A stretch of 13,148 nt of DNA from VBAS01 sp044867875 (GTDB lineage Bacteria; Bacteroidota; Bacteroidia; Chitinophagales; Chitinophagaceae): NCBI GenBank assembly GCA_044867875.1, contig JBIOVR010000163.1, forward strand, positions 1 to 13,148, read 5' to 3'. Below the pieces are notes generated by a model. The model had not been told where the DNA came from. It worked only from the letters and a program-made list of their open reading frames with translations, and did no database searches. The position numbers and the translations under genes are program-made. Of the stretch, positions 1 to 8,071 are shown in pieces; positions within the stretch are counted from its first letter, which is position 1; each line of letters starts with the position of its first letter.

Positions 1-353
1 GAAGTTCCGATGCGAATGAGATTTAAAGACGTAAGAGTTGGCTTGATCTCCCTTGTCGTTAGATCAATATTAACTAATGCGTCCAATTCATTAATAGCGA
101 TATCTATATTATCAGTGCCGATACCGGTAGAAAGAACAGTTAATTTCTTTTTACCAATAAGCCCGGTATGAGTGATGAATTCACGGTATTCACCTTTGTA
201 TTCAATTTTGTCAAAATGTTTGCTTACTTCTTTTACACGATCTGGATCGCCGACAAGAAAGACTGTGCTCCCGATCTCATTGGGGAGGAGGTTCAAATGA
301 TAGATGGCGCCTCTTGCATTCAGTATCATTTCCGATTCTGCGATCCGTGACAT
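1..353 (-). CDS. Nucleoside phosphorylase (uridine phosphorylase-like), 5' part only
   Basis: This is the N-terminal 117 codons of a minus-strand gene that continues past the left edge, so no stop codon is visible. The reading begins MSRIAESEMILN and contains GDPDRV (residues 35-40), REFITHTG (57-64), STGIGTDN (75-82) and RIGTS at the window edge. These match the N-terminal half of the PNP/UDP phosphorylase family, in which GDPxRV contributes to phosphate binding. Members cleave nucleosides with phosphate to give a free base and ribose-1-phosphate in cytoplasmic salvage. The pattern is closest to the uridine-phosphorylase-like branch common in Bacteroidota, but base specificity cannot be decided without the C-terminal half. 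The start at 353 is chosen because the family's conserved MSRIAESE-like N-terminus begins there; the next ATG (329) would remove it. It is divergent from the tRNA gene and functionally unrelated to the downstream locus. Confidence 0.85.
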   Translation of the reverse strand, partial: MSRIAESEMILNARGAIYHLNLLPNEIGSTVFLVGDPDRVKEVSKHFDKIEYKGEYREFITHTGLIGKKKLTVLSTGIGTDNIDIAINELDALVNIDLTTREIKPTLTSLNLIRIGT

Positions 354-387
354 GTCTGTTGGATTATAATCTTTTAAATAAACGGCT

Positions 388-395
388 TATATTTG
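388..395 (+). promoter_or_regulatory. Candidate -7 promoter element for tRNA-Cys
   Basis: TATATTTG is a perfect match to TAnnTTTG, the -7 consensus of the Bacteroidota primary sigma factor. It lies about 50 bases upstream of the tRNA. No well-spaced TTTG -33 element is seen; the nearest TTG-like site (359-362) is too far upstream. The assignment therefore rests on one element plus position. Confidence 0.4.
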
Positions 396-446
396 CTCCG
401 TTTCAGACAAATCTAAAAGGTAAAATCTGAAATCAGAAATAAATAG

Positions 447-517
447 GGTCCTTTGGCCGAGTGGCTAGGCTCAGCTCTGCAAAAGCTGCTACGGCGGTTC
501 GAATCCGCCAGGGACCT
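447..517 (+). tRNA. trnC: tRNA-Cys (anticodon GCA)
   Basis: The full cloverleaf can be folded by hand. The acceptor GGTCCTT (447-453) pairs with AGGGACC (510-516) with one G-U. The D-arm is GCC/GGC (456-458, 468-470). The anticodon stem is CAGCT/AGCTG (472-476, 484-488) around the loop CTGCAAA, which puts anticodon GCA at 479-481. The T-arm is GGCGG/CCGCC with a TTCGAAT loop. The discriminator base is T (517), as expected for tRNA-Cys. CCA is not encoded and must be added after transcription. An intrinsic terminator follows directly. Confidence 0.97.
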
Positions 518-520
518 CGG

Positions 521-555
521 AGAAAGGTTATCATTTCTGATAACCTTTCTTTTTT
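521..555 (+). terminator. Intrinsic terminator after tRNA-Cys
   Basis: A perfect 13-base-pair stem, AGAAAGGTTATCA (521-533) against TGATAACCTTTCT (538-550), has a four-base loop. T residues continue to 555. It begins four bases after the tRNA and ends its transcript, so the sigma-factor gene downstream needs its own promoter. Confidence 0.9.
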
Positions 556-769
556 AAGAGCTTCTATACAGTTGCACCGGGTCAGGACATTTGAAATGAA
601 TATATACCAAGGTTTCTATAGTATATGTGAAAACATGGATCTTTTAAAGTTGTGCGTTAGTTGTCTTTTGTCAATTTTGGTGCAACATTCTTTGTGATTA
701 AATTGTCTTTTTTCAAAAATTCATTCCTTATTACTATTTTCGACTTGCCATTTTCGCCACACTAATAAG
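556..769 (+). other. Non-coding upstream region of the sigma-factor gene
   Basis: This AT-rich stretch of 214 bases lies between the tRNA terminator and the sigma factor. I see no credible gene, and short open frames here run through the tRNA or lack family features. It should hold the sigma-factor promoter, but no perfect TAnnTTTG element is present. CAATTTTG (672-679) and ATTCTTTG (687-694) are only partial matches. If the gene is autoregulated, the promoter could instead be of ECF type, whose consensus I cannot derive here. Confidence 0.5.
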
Positions 770-1372
770 ATGCTTGCTGTGATGGATCAAAAAACAAAAG
801 ATCTTGCCTCACGATTGCGTAATAATGACATTAACGCATTTAACACACTTTATTGGGAGTACCATGCTGCTGTATATGCCAATGCATTGAAACTAATTAA
901 AGATCCGGTAATTGCTGAAGATATCGTTCAGGAAGTATTTTTTACAGTATGGGGAAAGCGACATACCATTGACCCGGAACAAGATCTTGTTGGTTGGTTA
1001 TTCGTCATAAGCTATCATAAAACTATTGATCAGTTAAAACGAAAATTGAAAGAGGCTCTTACACATAAAAACATAAGCATTTCCATAGAAGATCATTCCA
1101 TCCTTGTAAATGCCGACTTGAAAGAAGAACAATTAACTGCTATCGAAGAAGCAATGGATCAACTATCTCCACAAAAGCGTAAGGTTTTTGAACTGTGTAA
1201 AGTGCAAGGGAGAACTTATAAAAAAGCCGCAGAAGAGCTGCATATTTCAAAATATACGGTGAAAGAATACCTCTCCGAAGCCCTTGTAAGTATAAGAAAA
1301 TATATTGGCGAACACCCAAGGCAAACAGGAATAATTATTTACTTTTTAGTTTTCACAAACCTCTTCATTTGA
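770..1372 (+). CDS. ECF-type RNA polymerase sigma factor (FecI-like)
   Basis: This 200-residue protein has the two-domain layout of extracytoplasmic-function sigma-70 factors. Region 2 spans about residues 20-92 and includes the family signature DPVIAEDIVQEVFFTVW (45-61), which covers the -10 binding and core-binding helices. Region 4 spans about 125-178, with the helix-turn-helix YKKAAEELHISKYTVKEYLSEAL (about 150-172) that reads the -35 element. Bacteroidota use such factors, paired with a FecR-type anti-sigma, to switch on polysaccharide-utilisation operons when SusC senses substrate. The anti-sigma gene follows after 90 bases. An in-frame ATG at residue 5 (782) is an equally possible start; neither start has a strong ribosome-binding site. 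The last 14 residues (187-200) are almost entirely hydrophobic (GIIIYFLVF and onward), an unusual end for a soluble factor. The target promoters are inferred from context, not read from the sequence. Confidence 0.92.
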   Translation: MLAVMDQKTKDLASRLRNNDINAFNTLYWEYHAAVYANALKLIKDPVIAEDIVQEVFFTVWGKRHTIDPEQDLVGWLFVISYHKTIDQLKRKLKEALTHKNISISIEDHSILVNADLKEEQLTAIEEAMDQLSPQKRKVFELCKVQGRTYKKAAEELHISKYTVKEYLSEALVSIRKYIGEHPRQTGIIIYFLVFTNLFI

Positions 1373-1462
1373 CTTTAGCAGTTTGATAAGACAAGTGATT
1401 TTTAAAAAAGATTTGAATTAGCCCCCCCGTTTTAAAAGATCCTGAGTATTTATAAAAAACTA
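1373..1462 (+). other. Sigma/anti-sigma spacer with a C7 tract
   Basis: This 90-base spacer is AT-rich except for seven consecutive C residues at 1422-1428. No terminator hairpin is seen, so the two genes can be co-transcribed. There is no ATG in the spacer in frame with the anti-sigma gene; an in-frame TAA occurs at 1433-1435. Confidence 0.5.
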
Positions 1463-2641
1463 TTGGACCTACACCACAACACACTCAGAAAATTAATAAG
1501 CGGATCTGAGTTGACTTCGAAAGAAATGCAATGGCTGTTGAGTTACCTGGAAAGTTCAGAGGACACAGAATTGAAACAACTTATGCAAAAGCATTTTTTA
1601 GATGGCCTTGAAAATTCTAAGGGAATAAACCCCGAGGCTTCACATAAATTATTCACGGATATTCATGACAAAATAGAATTGGACTCAAAAGGAAAAAAGC
1701 ATCGTGTAATTCGTTTAAGAAGAATTGCGATCGCGGCTTCTGTTATTGGCTTACTTCTAATAAGCGTTTTTCTATTGAACGATAAGATCGGAAAAAAGGA
1801 AACAGCAAAAACCGGGACAGATCAGCAGCGTTTTAAGAACGATGTATTGCCCGGAAGTGATAAAGCTACTTTGACCCTTGCTGATGGCTCTACTATTTTA
1901 TTGGATGAAGCCCACAATGGAACCATAGCCCAACAAGGCAATTCGAAAATTATTAAACTTGATGGAAAACTATCTTATGATCCTACTAATAAAAATTCGA
2001 GGGAAATTGTTTACAATACTATATCAACTCCTAAAGGCGGGCAGTATCAGTTAGAATTACCTGACGGCAGCCGGGTATGGCTTAATGCAACTTCATCCAT
2101 TCATTTCCCAACATCGTTTACTGGAACTGCAAGAAGAATAGAAATTACAGGCGAAGCTTATTTTGAAATAGCTAAGAATCCCAATATGCCATTCATTGTT
2201 ACTGTAAACAATTCAGAAGTCCAGGTTTTAGGAACTCATTTCAATATTAATGCATATAACGATGAGGAGAATGTAAAGACAACTTTATTAGAGGGCTCTG
2301 TAAGGTTTGTAAGTAATGGTAACATTAATATTTTAAAACCGGGTCAACAGGCGCAGCTTACAAAAGATGGGATGGCCAAAGTAGTAAGTAATGTTGATGT
2401 TGATGAAGTGGTTGCCTGGAAGAATGGAATGTTTGCTTTTGAGAACGCCGGCATCGAAACTATTATGAGACAACTATCTCGTTGGTACGATGTAGAAATT
2501 GAATATAAAGGAAAGACAGATGATCTGTTTATTGCTGAAATGCGTCGCAATATAAAACTATCCGATGTATTGAAAGCTTTGGAGCTTACTGGTAAAGTAA
2601 AATTCGATATCCAGGAGAAAAAAATAATTGTGATGCCATAA
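1463..2641 (+). CDS. FecR-family anti-sigma factor (inner-membrane signal transducer)
   Basis: This 392-residue protein has the typical Bacteroidota FecR layout. A cytoplasmic segment (about 1-87) would bind the sigma factor. A single transmembrane helix follows (about 88-105, after a basic RLRR stretch). The periplasmic FecR domain (about 185-300) contains STPKGGQYQLELPDGSRVWLN-type sequence and the ITGEAYFEIAKN motif. A C-terminal DUF4974-like domain (about 323-392) begins MFAFENAGIETIMRQLSRWYDVEI. In this family the C-terminal part contacts the STN domain of the partner transporter, and the signal releases or activates the sigma factor. The reading frame has no ATG near its beginning. TTG at 1463 leaves seven residues before the conserved LRKLISG segment, as expected. 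CTG at 1442 is the only other reasonable start above the in-frame stop at 1433. A weak start could keep anti-sigma levels below sigma levels, but that is inference. Confidence 0.92.
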   Translation: MDLHHNTLRKLISGSELTSKEMQWLLSYLESSEDTELKQLMQKHFLDGLENSKGINPEASHKLFTDIHDKIELDSKGKKHRVIRLRRIAIAASVIGLLLISVFLLNDKIGKKETAKTGTDQQRFKNDVLPGSDKATLTLADGSTILLDEAHNGTIAQQGNSKIIKLDGKLSYDPTNKNSREIVYNTISTPKGGQYQLELPDGSRVWLNATSSIHFPTSFTGTARRIEITGEAYFEIAKNPNMPFIVTVNNSEVQVLGTHFNINAYNDEENVKTTLLEGSVRFVSNGNINILKPGQQAQLTKDGMAKVVSNVDVDEVVAWKNGMFAFENAGIETIMRQLSRWYDVEIEYKGKTDDLFIAEMRRNIKLSDVLKALELTGKVKFDIQEKKIIVMP

Positions 2642-2719
2642 GTTTCGGATTTTTTATCGTGAATAAAACAATCCGTCCTTTTGAAAACATAATTGTCAGA
2701 TAAAATATTAGAAGTAATA

Positions 2720-2776
2720 GTTAGCTAAAGAAAACCGTTCCGCGGACTAGGCAGAACGGTAAGTAATTAGGCTAAC
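2720..2776 (+). promoter_or_regulatory. Two-tier imperfect hairpin in the susC leader
   Basis: The outer stem GTTAGCTAA (2720-2728) pairs with TTAGGCTAAC (2767-2776), with one bulged base. The inner stem ACCGTTC (2734-2740) pairs with GAACGGT (2754-2760), and GC/GC extends it across one C-A mismatch. The short asymmetric strip AGAAA/AAGTAA separates the two tiers. No T-run follows, so it is not a standard intrinsic terminator. It sits 54 bases upstream of the susC start. It could be an RNA leader structure, an mRNA-processing or stability element between anti-sigma and transporter, or a protein-binding dyad. The pairing is seen directly; the function is unknown. Confidence 0.55.
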
Positions 2777-2829
2777 AAATAATGAGCGATGTAGACTTTT
2801 ATTGTTTAACCTAAAATCAAAACAAAATT

Positions 2830-5800
2830 ATGCAATTTATTGCTTGCTGCGACCCCCAGTGGTTACCGAGGCGGGGGAAGGTCAAAATGTTTATGATTAT
2901 GAAACTAACCACAATTTTTATGCTTGCCGTTTGCCTCAATGCCAGTGCAAATGGTTACTCCCAAAAAGTGAGTCTCAACGAAACAAACTCTCCACTTGAT
3001 AAAGTGTTCAGGGAGATAAAAAAGCAATCTGATTACACTTTTGTTTATACAAAGGCGCTGTTGAAAAAAGCAAACACAGTTACTGTTAATATCAATGATG
3101 CGTCGATAGAACAAGCACTTGATGCTTGCTTTCAAAATCAGCCGCTTACCTATACTATTTTCAATAAGATGGTAGTGATCAAAGAAAAGGAGATCACTCC
3201 GGCAATAGTAGCAGTATCTACTCCACTTCCTCCTGTTACAATAAGCGGTAAGGTGACAAATGATAAGGGCGAACCATTGTCTGGCGCTACAGTAACAGAA
3301 AAAGGTACCAGTAATGCGACAACTGCAAAAGAAGATGGCAGTTTTTCTCTTACTGTTGCCAGCGAAAAATCAGTATTGGTTATTTCTTATGTGGGATTTG
3401 ATAAACAAGAAATAGCAGTTGGAAATAAAAACACAATAGCTGTTCGGTTGGTACAGCAAACAGCTGCATTATCAGATGTAGTAGTTGTTGGTTATGGAAA
3501 ATCCAGCAGGGCTAATCTTACGAGTGCTCAATCCACCATCTCTTCAAAAGATATTGAAAAGACGGTGAACACTACAATAGAACAAGCTCTTCAGGGTCGT
3601 GCGGCCGGTGTTTATGTTACTCAAAATTCCGGACAACCGGGTGGGGGTATCTCTGTGAACATCCGTGGTATTAGTTCACTGGGTCGTACACAACCACTTT
3701 ATGTTATTGATGGTGTTCAGATGCAAGTGAGCGAAGATGTATCTTTTGGTTCTTCAAGTTCTTCAAATCCTTTGTCAGGTTTAAACCCTGCCGATATAGA
3801 TGATATCCAAATTTTGCAAGGGCCTTCTGCAACTGCAATTTATGGTTCACGTGCAAGCAATGGTGTCATCCTTGTTACTACAAAACGTGGTAAAGCTGGT
3901 GATTTCAAAATAAATTATGTTTATCAATATAATCTTCAGACTCCTCCAAAGCATTTGGATGTAATGAATCTCCAGGAGTATGCACAAATGGTAAATGAAT
4001 TTCATGCTTTAGCAGGAGGTACGACACCACCGGAATTCTTAGATCCTTCTTTATTAGGAGAGGGAACCGATTGGCAGGGTGAATTGTTTAATAACGCAGC
4101 GATGAATAAACACCAGCTAAACCTTAGCGGTGGAAGTAACAATACTACTTACTATATGTCTGGTGAGTATTTGAAACAAGAAGGTGTGGCTGCAGGTTCT
4201 GGATTTAACAGGTATGGTTTCAGATTAAACCTCGATAATAAACCAAGAGACTGGGCAACTATTGGTGTCAATATTAGTTTTAACCAAACAAATGAAAAGT
4301 TAACAACAACTAACTATGGAGATGCACAAAGCCCACTTATTGCAAGCGCATTGCAGTTAACTCCACAGATCCCGGTTACAAACCTCGATGGTTCATGGGG
4401 TGGAAGCGACCCTGTGAATGGTGCCAATCAATATGCACCTATTAACCCGATAGCTATTGCAAATCTTATCACTAACAATAATAAGAGAAGACAAGTTTTA
4501 GGTGGCTTAAACATTGGTATCAACCTGGCGAAAGGATTGGTATTTAGAACTTCATTGAATGGAAATATGGGTGATGGGTTGTCTACCTATTATACTCCAA
4601 CTTATAATATTGATCAATGGCATTATAATACAGTTGCTTCATTGCAAAGTGGAACTTATAATAGTTGGTATTGGAACTGGAATCAGCAGCTAGAATATAC
4701 AAGGCAGATCGGTAAACATAATTTCACTGTGATGGCAACTCACGAAGCACAGGAATCAGAATGGAAAGCTTTGTCTGCAGGAAGAACTGGGTTTCTTACA
4801 AATGATATATTCGATGTAAATGCGGGTAATCCAACTTCTGCAACAAATGGAGGAGGAACTTATCCATGGTCAATGGAATCTTATCTTGGCAGGGTTAACT
4901 ATAATTATGATAATCGCTATCTCTTAACTGCGACTTTCAGAAGAGATGGTTCTCCAAATTTTGGTGCTGATAACAGGTGGGGAAATTTCCCTTCGGTTTC
5001 AGCTGCATGGAGAATAAGCAAAGAAAAGTTTTTTGATATTGATTTTATAAGTGAATTGAAACTAAGAGTTGAAAGCGGTTTAACTGGTAACCAGGGAACA
5101 GGCTCTGGTATTTATGCTCCATTATCTACAGGTGCTACACCATGGGGTACAGGATTCTTACCATCAACTTTTACAAATTCAAAACTTGGATGGGAAGAAA
5201 CAAAAACAAACAACATCGGTTTAAATGCCGGGTTCCTAAACAACAGGTTTAATATTGAGGCAGATTATTATGTGAAAAAAACAGATAACCTGATCCTCGG
5301 CGCAAGCTTGCCCTGGTATATGGGAACAAATGGCAGCCCGGGTTCCGTTGGAGCTCCCTTAGTTAATGCTGGTTCATTAGAAACAAAAGGATGGAATCTT
5401 ACTATTACTACTACTAATATCAGTAATAAAGATTTTAAGTGGGAATCAAACCTAAACCTTTCTCATTTCGACACAAAGGTTACTTCATTGAATTCAGAAA
5501 ATGCATTTCTCGAAAGAGTGTCATGGTGGATGAACAATTGGACACAACGTGCTGCAATCGGCCAGGCACCATGGCTGTTCAGAGGATATGTAGAAGAGGG
5601 ATTATTCCAATCGGTTGAAGAGATCAATAACAGTGCAGTACCTGTAGATAACCAGGGAAACCGGAGGCCAACCGATCCCCAAACAGGAATATGGGTTGGT
5701 GATGTAAAATACAAGGATATCAATGGTGATAAAAAGATCGATGTGAATGACATCACTAATATTGGTAATCCATGGCCAAAGTTGTCTATTGGTTTTAATA

Positions 5801-6342
5801 ATAGTTTTTCTTATAAGGGATTTGATCTGAATATTCTTATCACAGGATCAACCGGCAATGATATTTATAATTATATAGCCTATGCTAACAGCAATCCTAA
5901 TAACATCTATTTAAGCCGTAATCTTTTGATAGAGGGAATGGATTATGCGAAACTTACGACTGATGGCAGCGGTAAAACGATCATCTCTAATTCCGGTACA
6001 CATGTTCCCCGCATAACTAACAATACTGTGGCAAATGAAAATAACCATTCAAAAACATCAACAAGATTTGTGGAGGATGGTTCATATCTACGGGTAAAAA
6101 ATATAACACTGTCATATAATGTACCTGCCAGAGTTTTAGGATATACCAAAGTTATCAAAGGAATAAAAGCAAGTATAGGTGCTCAAAACGTCCTTACGTT
6201 TACAAATTATAAAGGTTATGATCCAGAAGTAGGAGCTTATGTAGGACAAGGTTCGAGTTCACAAAACCAGGCCATTGGTATTGACTTCGGACGGTATCCA
6301 CTTACTCCAATGTATTCCGCAACTTTAAATGTAAACTTCTAA
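2830..6342 (+). CDS. susC: SusC/RagA-family TonB-dependent outer-membrane transporter with STN signalling domain
   Basis: This 1170-residue protein imports oligosaccharides across the outer membrane with TonB energy, as the barrel under a SusD lid. A hydrophobic signal peptide (about 22-38) follows a positively charged 20-residue lead, with likely cleavage near SANGYSQ. An STN domain (about 47-118) follows, which is the feature that lets the transporter signal to FecR. Next is a carboxypeptidase-regulatory-like domain (about 135-208, starting VTISGKVTNDKGEPLSGATV). The plug (about 215-352) begins after SDVVVVGYG and contains the conserved NIRGISSLG, PLYVIDGV and TAIYGSRASNGVILVTTKRG. The remainder is the barrel, ending in an aromatic residue (LNVNF) as outer-membrane barrels do. 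A calcium-loop-like DINGDKKIDVND (963-974) is common in the family. The start at 2830 is preferred over in-frame ATGs at 2887 and 2899, because many relatives have a similar charged lead, as I recall. SusD follows after 10 bases. Confidence 0.97.
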   Translation: MQFIACCDPQWLPRRGKVKMFMIMKLTTIFMLAVCLNASANGYSQKVSLNETNSPLDKVFREIKKQSDYTFVYTKALLKKANTVTVNINDASIEQALDACFQNQPLTYTIFNKMVVIKEKEITPAIVAVSTPLPPVTISGKVTNDKGEPLSGATVTEKGTSNATTAKEDGSFSLTVASEKSVLVISYVGFDKQEIAVGNKNTIAVRLVQQTAALSDVVVVGYGKSSRANLTSAQSTISSKDIEKTVNTTIEQALQGRAAGVYVTQNSGQPGGGISVNIRGISSLGRTQPLYVIDGVQMQVSEDVSFGSSSSSNPLSGLNPADIDDIQILQGPSATAIYGSRASNGVILVTTKRGKAGDFKINYVYQYNLQTPPKHLDVMNLQEYAQMVNEFHALAGGTTPPEFLDPSLLGEGTDWQGELFNNAAMNKHQLNLSGGSNNTTYYMSGEYLKQEGVAAGSGFNRYGFRLNLDNKPRDWATIGVNISFNQTNEKLTTTNYGDAQSPLIASALQLTPQIPVTNLDGSWGGSDPVNGANQYAPINPIAIANLITNNNKRRQVLGGLNIGINLAKGLVFRTSLNGNMGDGLSTYYTPTYNIDQWHYNTVASLQSGTYNSWYWNWNQQLEYTRQIGKHNFTVMATHEAQESEWKALSAGRTGFLTNDIFDVNAGNPTSATNGGGTYPWSMESYLGRVNYNYDNRYLLTATFRRDGSPNFGADNRWGNFPSVSAAWRISKEKFFDIDFISELKLRVESGLTGNQGTGSGIYAPLSTGATPWGTGFLPSTFTNSKLGWEETKTNNIGLNAGFLNNRFNIEADYYVKKTDNLILGASLPWYMGTNGSPGSVGAPLVNAGSLETKGWNLTITTTNISNKDFKWESNLNLSHFDTKVTSLNSENAFLERVSWWMNNWTQRAAIGQAPWLFRGYVEEGLFQSVEEINNSAVPVDNQGNRRPTDPQTGIWVGDVKYKDINGDKKIDVNDITNIGNPWPKLSIGFNNSFSYKGFDLNILITGSTGNDIYNYIAYANSNPNNIYLSRNLLIEGMDYAKLTTDGSGKTIISNSGTHVPRITNNTVANENNHSKTSTRFVEDGSYLRVKNITLSYNVPARVLGYTKVIKGIKASIGAQNVLTFTNYKGYDPEVGAYVGQGSSSQNQAIGIDFGRYPLTPMYSATLNVNF

Positions 6343-6352
6343 ATGTATTAAT

Positions 6353-8038
6353 ATGAAGAAGCTAAATCGAATAAAATATTTTCTTGGTTTTATGGTAGCC
6401 ATTATGGCAACGGTAGCTTGTAAAAAAAGCTTTCTTGAAAAACCACCATTAAGCTCAGTAGTTGATGCTAACTTTTATAAAACCGATGACCAGGTATTAG
6501 CGGCTACCAGTTTACTTTATAGCCAGGTCTGGTTTGATTATAATGATAAAGCCATGTACAATCTTGGAGATTTCAGAGGAGGTACAGCTTATTCAGCATG
6601 GAATGATCGTGGTAATGTATTATTTAATACTACCGGTGATAATGGAGAGAATGGTGCTTCATGGCGTGCATTCTATAATGTAGTAGCACAATCAAACCTC
6701 GCTATATATAATATAAACAGGTATGCAGGTGATGCGGTAACTCCAAAAGTTAGAAAAATTGCAATTGCGGAAGCAAGATTTATGCGAGCATTAGCTTATC
6801 GTTTTTTAGTAATGAACTGGGGACCTGTACCTGTTATAGAAAATAATTTTGATCACCTCTTTGATACGTCAATTACAAGAAATACTGTTCCTAGCGTTTG
6901 GCGTTTTATCACAAGAGAAATGCGTGCAGCTGCTGCAGATCTTCCTGAAACCTCTACACAAGAAGGCAGACTTAGTACATGGTCAGCGGAAGCAATGTTA
7001 GCTCGTTTTTATTTAACAAGAGCAGGTGTTGAAGCTACTGGCGGAGTTAAGAAGCAGCAGTTTTTAGATAGCGCAAAATACTTTGCACAAAGAGTCATTA
7101 ACAACAGTGGTAAAAGTTTATTGACTAAATACGCAGATCTTTTCAAATATCCCTACGATAACAATAAAGAATCATTATTTGAATTACAGTGGGTTTTTTC
7201 AGGATCTAATGTTTGGGGAACAAATAACAGCATGCCCGAATATCTTGCTTACAGTCCTGATATTGCATTTGGTGGATGGGGTGGTGATAAAGGAGCTACA
7301 TGGTGGTTGGTGTCGCAATATGAAGGGATTGCTGCACAACCTAATGGCACTTTAAAAGGAAGAACGTTAGATCAGCGTTTACATGCCACATTTATGTTGC
7401 CCGGAGCGTATTATCCTGAGATCACAAAAGTGACTGACAGAACTAAGTTGATATTCCCTTTCACCGGAACGGATAACAATTTTTTAAACGTAAAAAAATA
7501 TGTAATTGGTTCCCCGATAGATCTTGCTGGCGTCGCAACTCAACAACATTATCCTAATGATACCTATATGATGAGGCTTGCTGAAATGTATTTGGTATAT
7601 GTTGAAGCAGCAATGGGTAACAACACTTCCACTACAGATGCAACCGCAATTGAATATTTCAACAAGGTGCACACAAGAGCAGGATTAGCTGAATATGTTG
7701 TAGCAGGCGCTAATGGCAGCGGCCCTCTTACTTTTGATATGCTTCTGTCGGAAAGATTTAAAGAGTTTGCAATGGAAGGAATGTCCTGGTATGATTTGGT
7801 TAGTCTTCATTATTGGAATCCTTCAAAAGCATTCTCTATTCTTAATTCCCAGGACAGGGGCTTGTTTTTTACCAGCCCGGATCAAATGCCTAATCCAACT
7901 GAGTGGACTTTTACAAAAACCTCCTGGTTTTCAGAAAGGATGATCAATGCAAATGAAGGCAACTTCCTTTTACCAATACCCAATGTTGAGTTAAGCCAGG
8001 CGCCTAATCTTCAAAAGCCCCCGGTTGATTATCCATAA
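6353..8038 (+). CDS. susD: SusD/RagB-family surface glycan-binding lipoprotein
   Basis: This 561-residue lipoprotein is the obligate partner of the upstream SusC. It forms the hinged lid that binds the polysaccharide and delivers it to the barrel. The signal peptide ends in a lipobox TVAC with the lipidated cysteine at residue 23. The mature start KKSFLEKPPLSSVVDANFYKT is typical of the family. The N-terminal SusD-like region, rich in TPR-type helices, covers about 24-270 (for example EARFMRALAYRFLVMNWGPVPVI). The C-terminal SusD/RagB domain covers about 280-561 and includes the signatures TYMMRLAEMYLVYVEAA (from 404) and ERFKEFAMEGMSWYDL (467-482). Length is normal for the family. Residues after the cysteine are basic rather than acidic, unlike the two binding proteins downstream. 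Binding specificity cannot be predicted from the sequence. Confidence 0.96.
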   Translation: MKKLNRIKYFLGFMVAIMATVACKKSFLEKPPLSSVVDANFYKTDDQVLAATSLLYSQVWFDYNDKAMYNLGDFRGGTAYSAWNDRGNVLFNTTGDNGENGASWRAFYNVVAQSNLAIYNINRYAGDAVTPKVRKIAIAEARFMRALAYRFLVMNWGPVPVIENNFDHLFDTSITRNTVPSVWRFITREMRAAAADLPETSTQEGRLSTWSAEAMLARFYLTRAGVEATGGVKKQQFLDSAKYFAQRVINNSGKSLLTKYADLFKYPYDNNKESLFELQWVFSGSNVWGTNNSMPEYLAYSPDIAFGGWGGDKGATWWLVSQYEGIAAQPNGTLKGRTLDQRLHATFMLPGAYYPEITKVTDRTKLIFPFTGTDNNFLNVKKYVIGSPIDLAGVATQQHYPNDTYMMRLAEMYLVYVEAAMGNNTSTTDATAIEYFNKVHTRAGLAEYVVAGANGSGPLTFDMLLSERFKEFAMEGMSWYDLVSLHYWNPSKAFSILNSQDRGLFFTSPDQMPNPTEWTFTKTSWFSERMINANEGNFLLPIPNVELSQAPNLQKPPVDYP

Positions 8039-8071
8039 ACTTTAAAATTTTTAATAAAAAATTTAACTGAA

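Noticed and set aside
672..694. Possible primary-sigma -7 elements (CAATTTTG, ATTCTTTG) before the sigma-factor gene
   Set aside because: Each departs from TAnnTTTG in the key first bases and no matching -33 element is at the right distance. They are too weak to list as a promoter.
461..697. Plus-strand open frame of 78 codons
   Set aside because: It begins inside the tRNA-Cys gene and runs through its terminator. The protein shows no family features, so this is chance.
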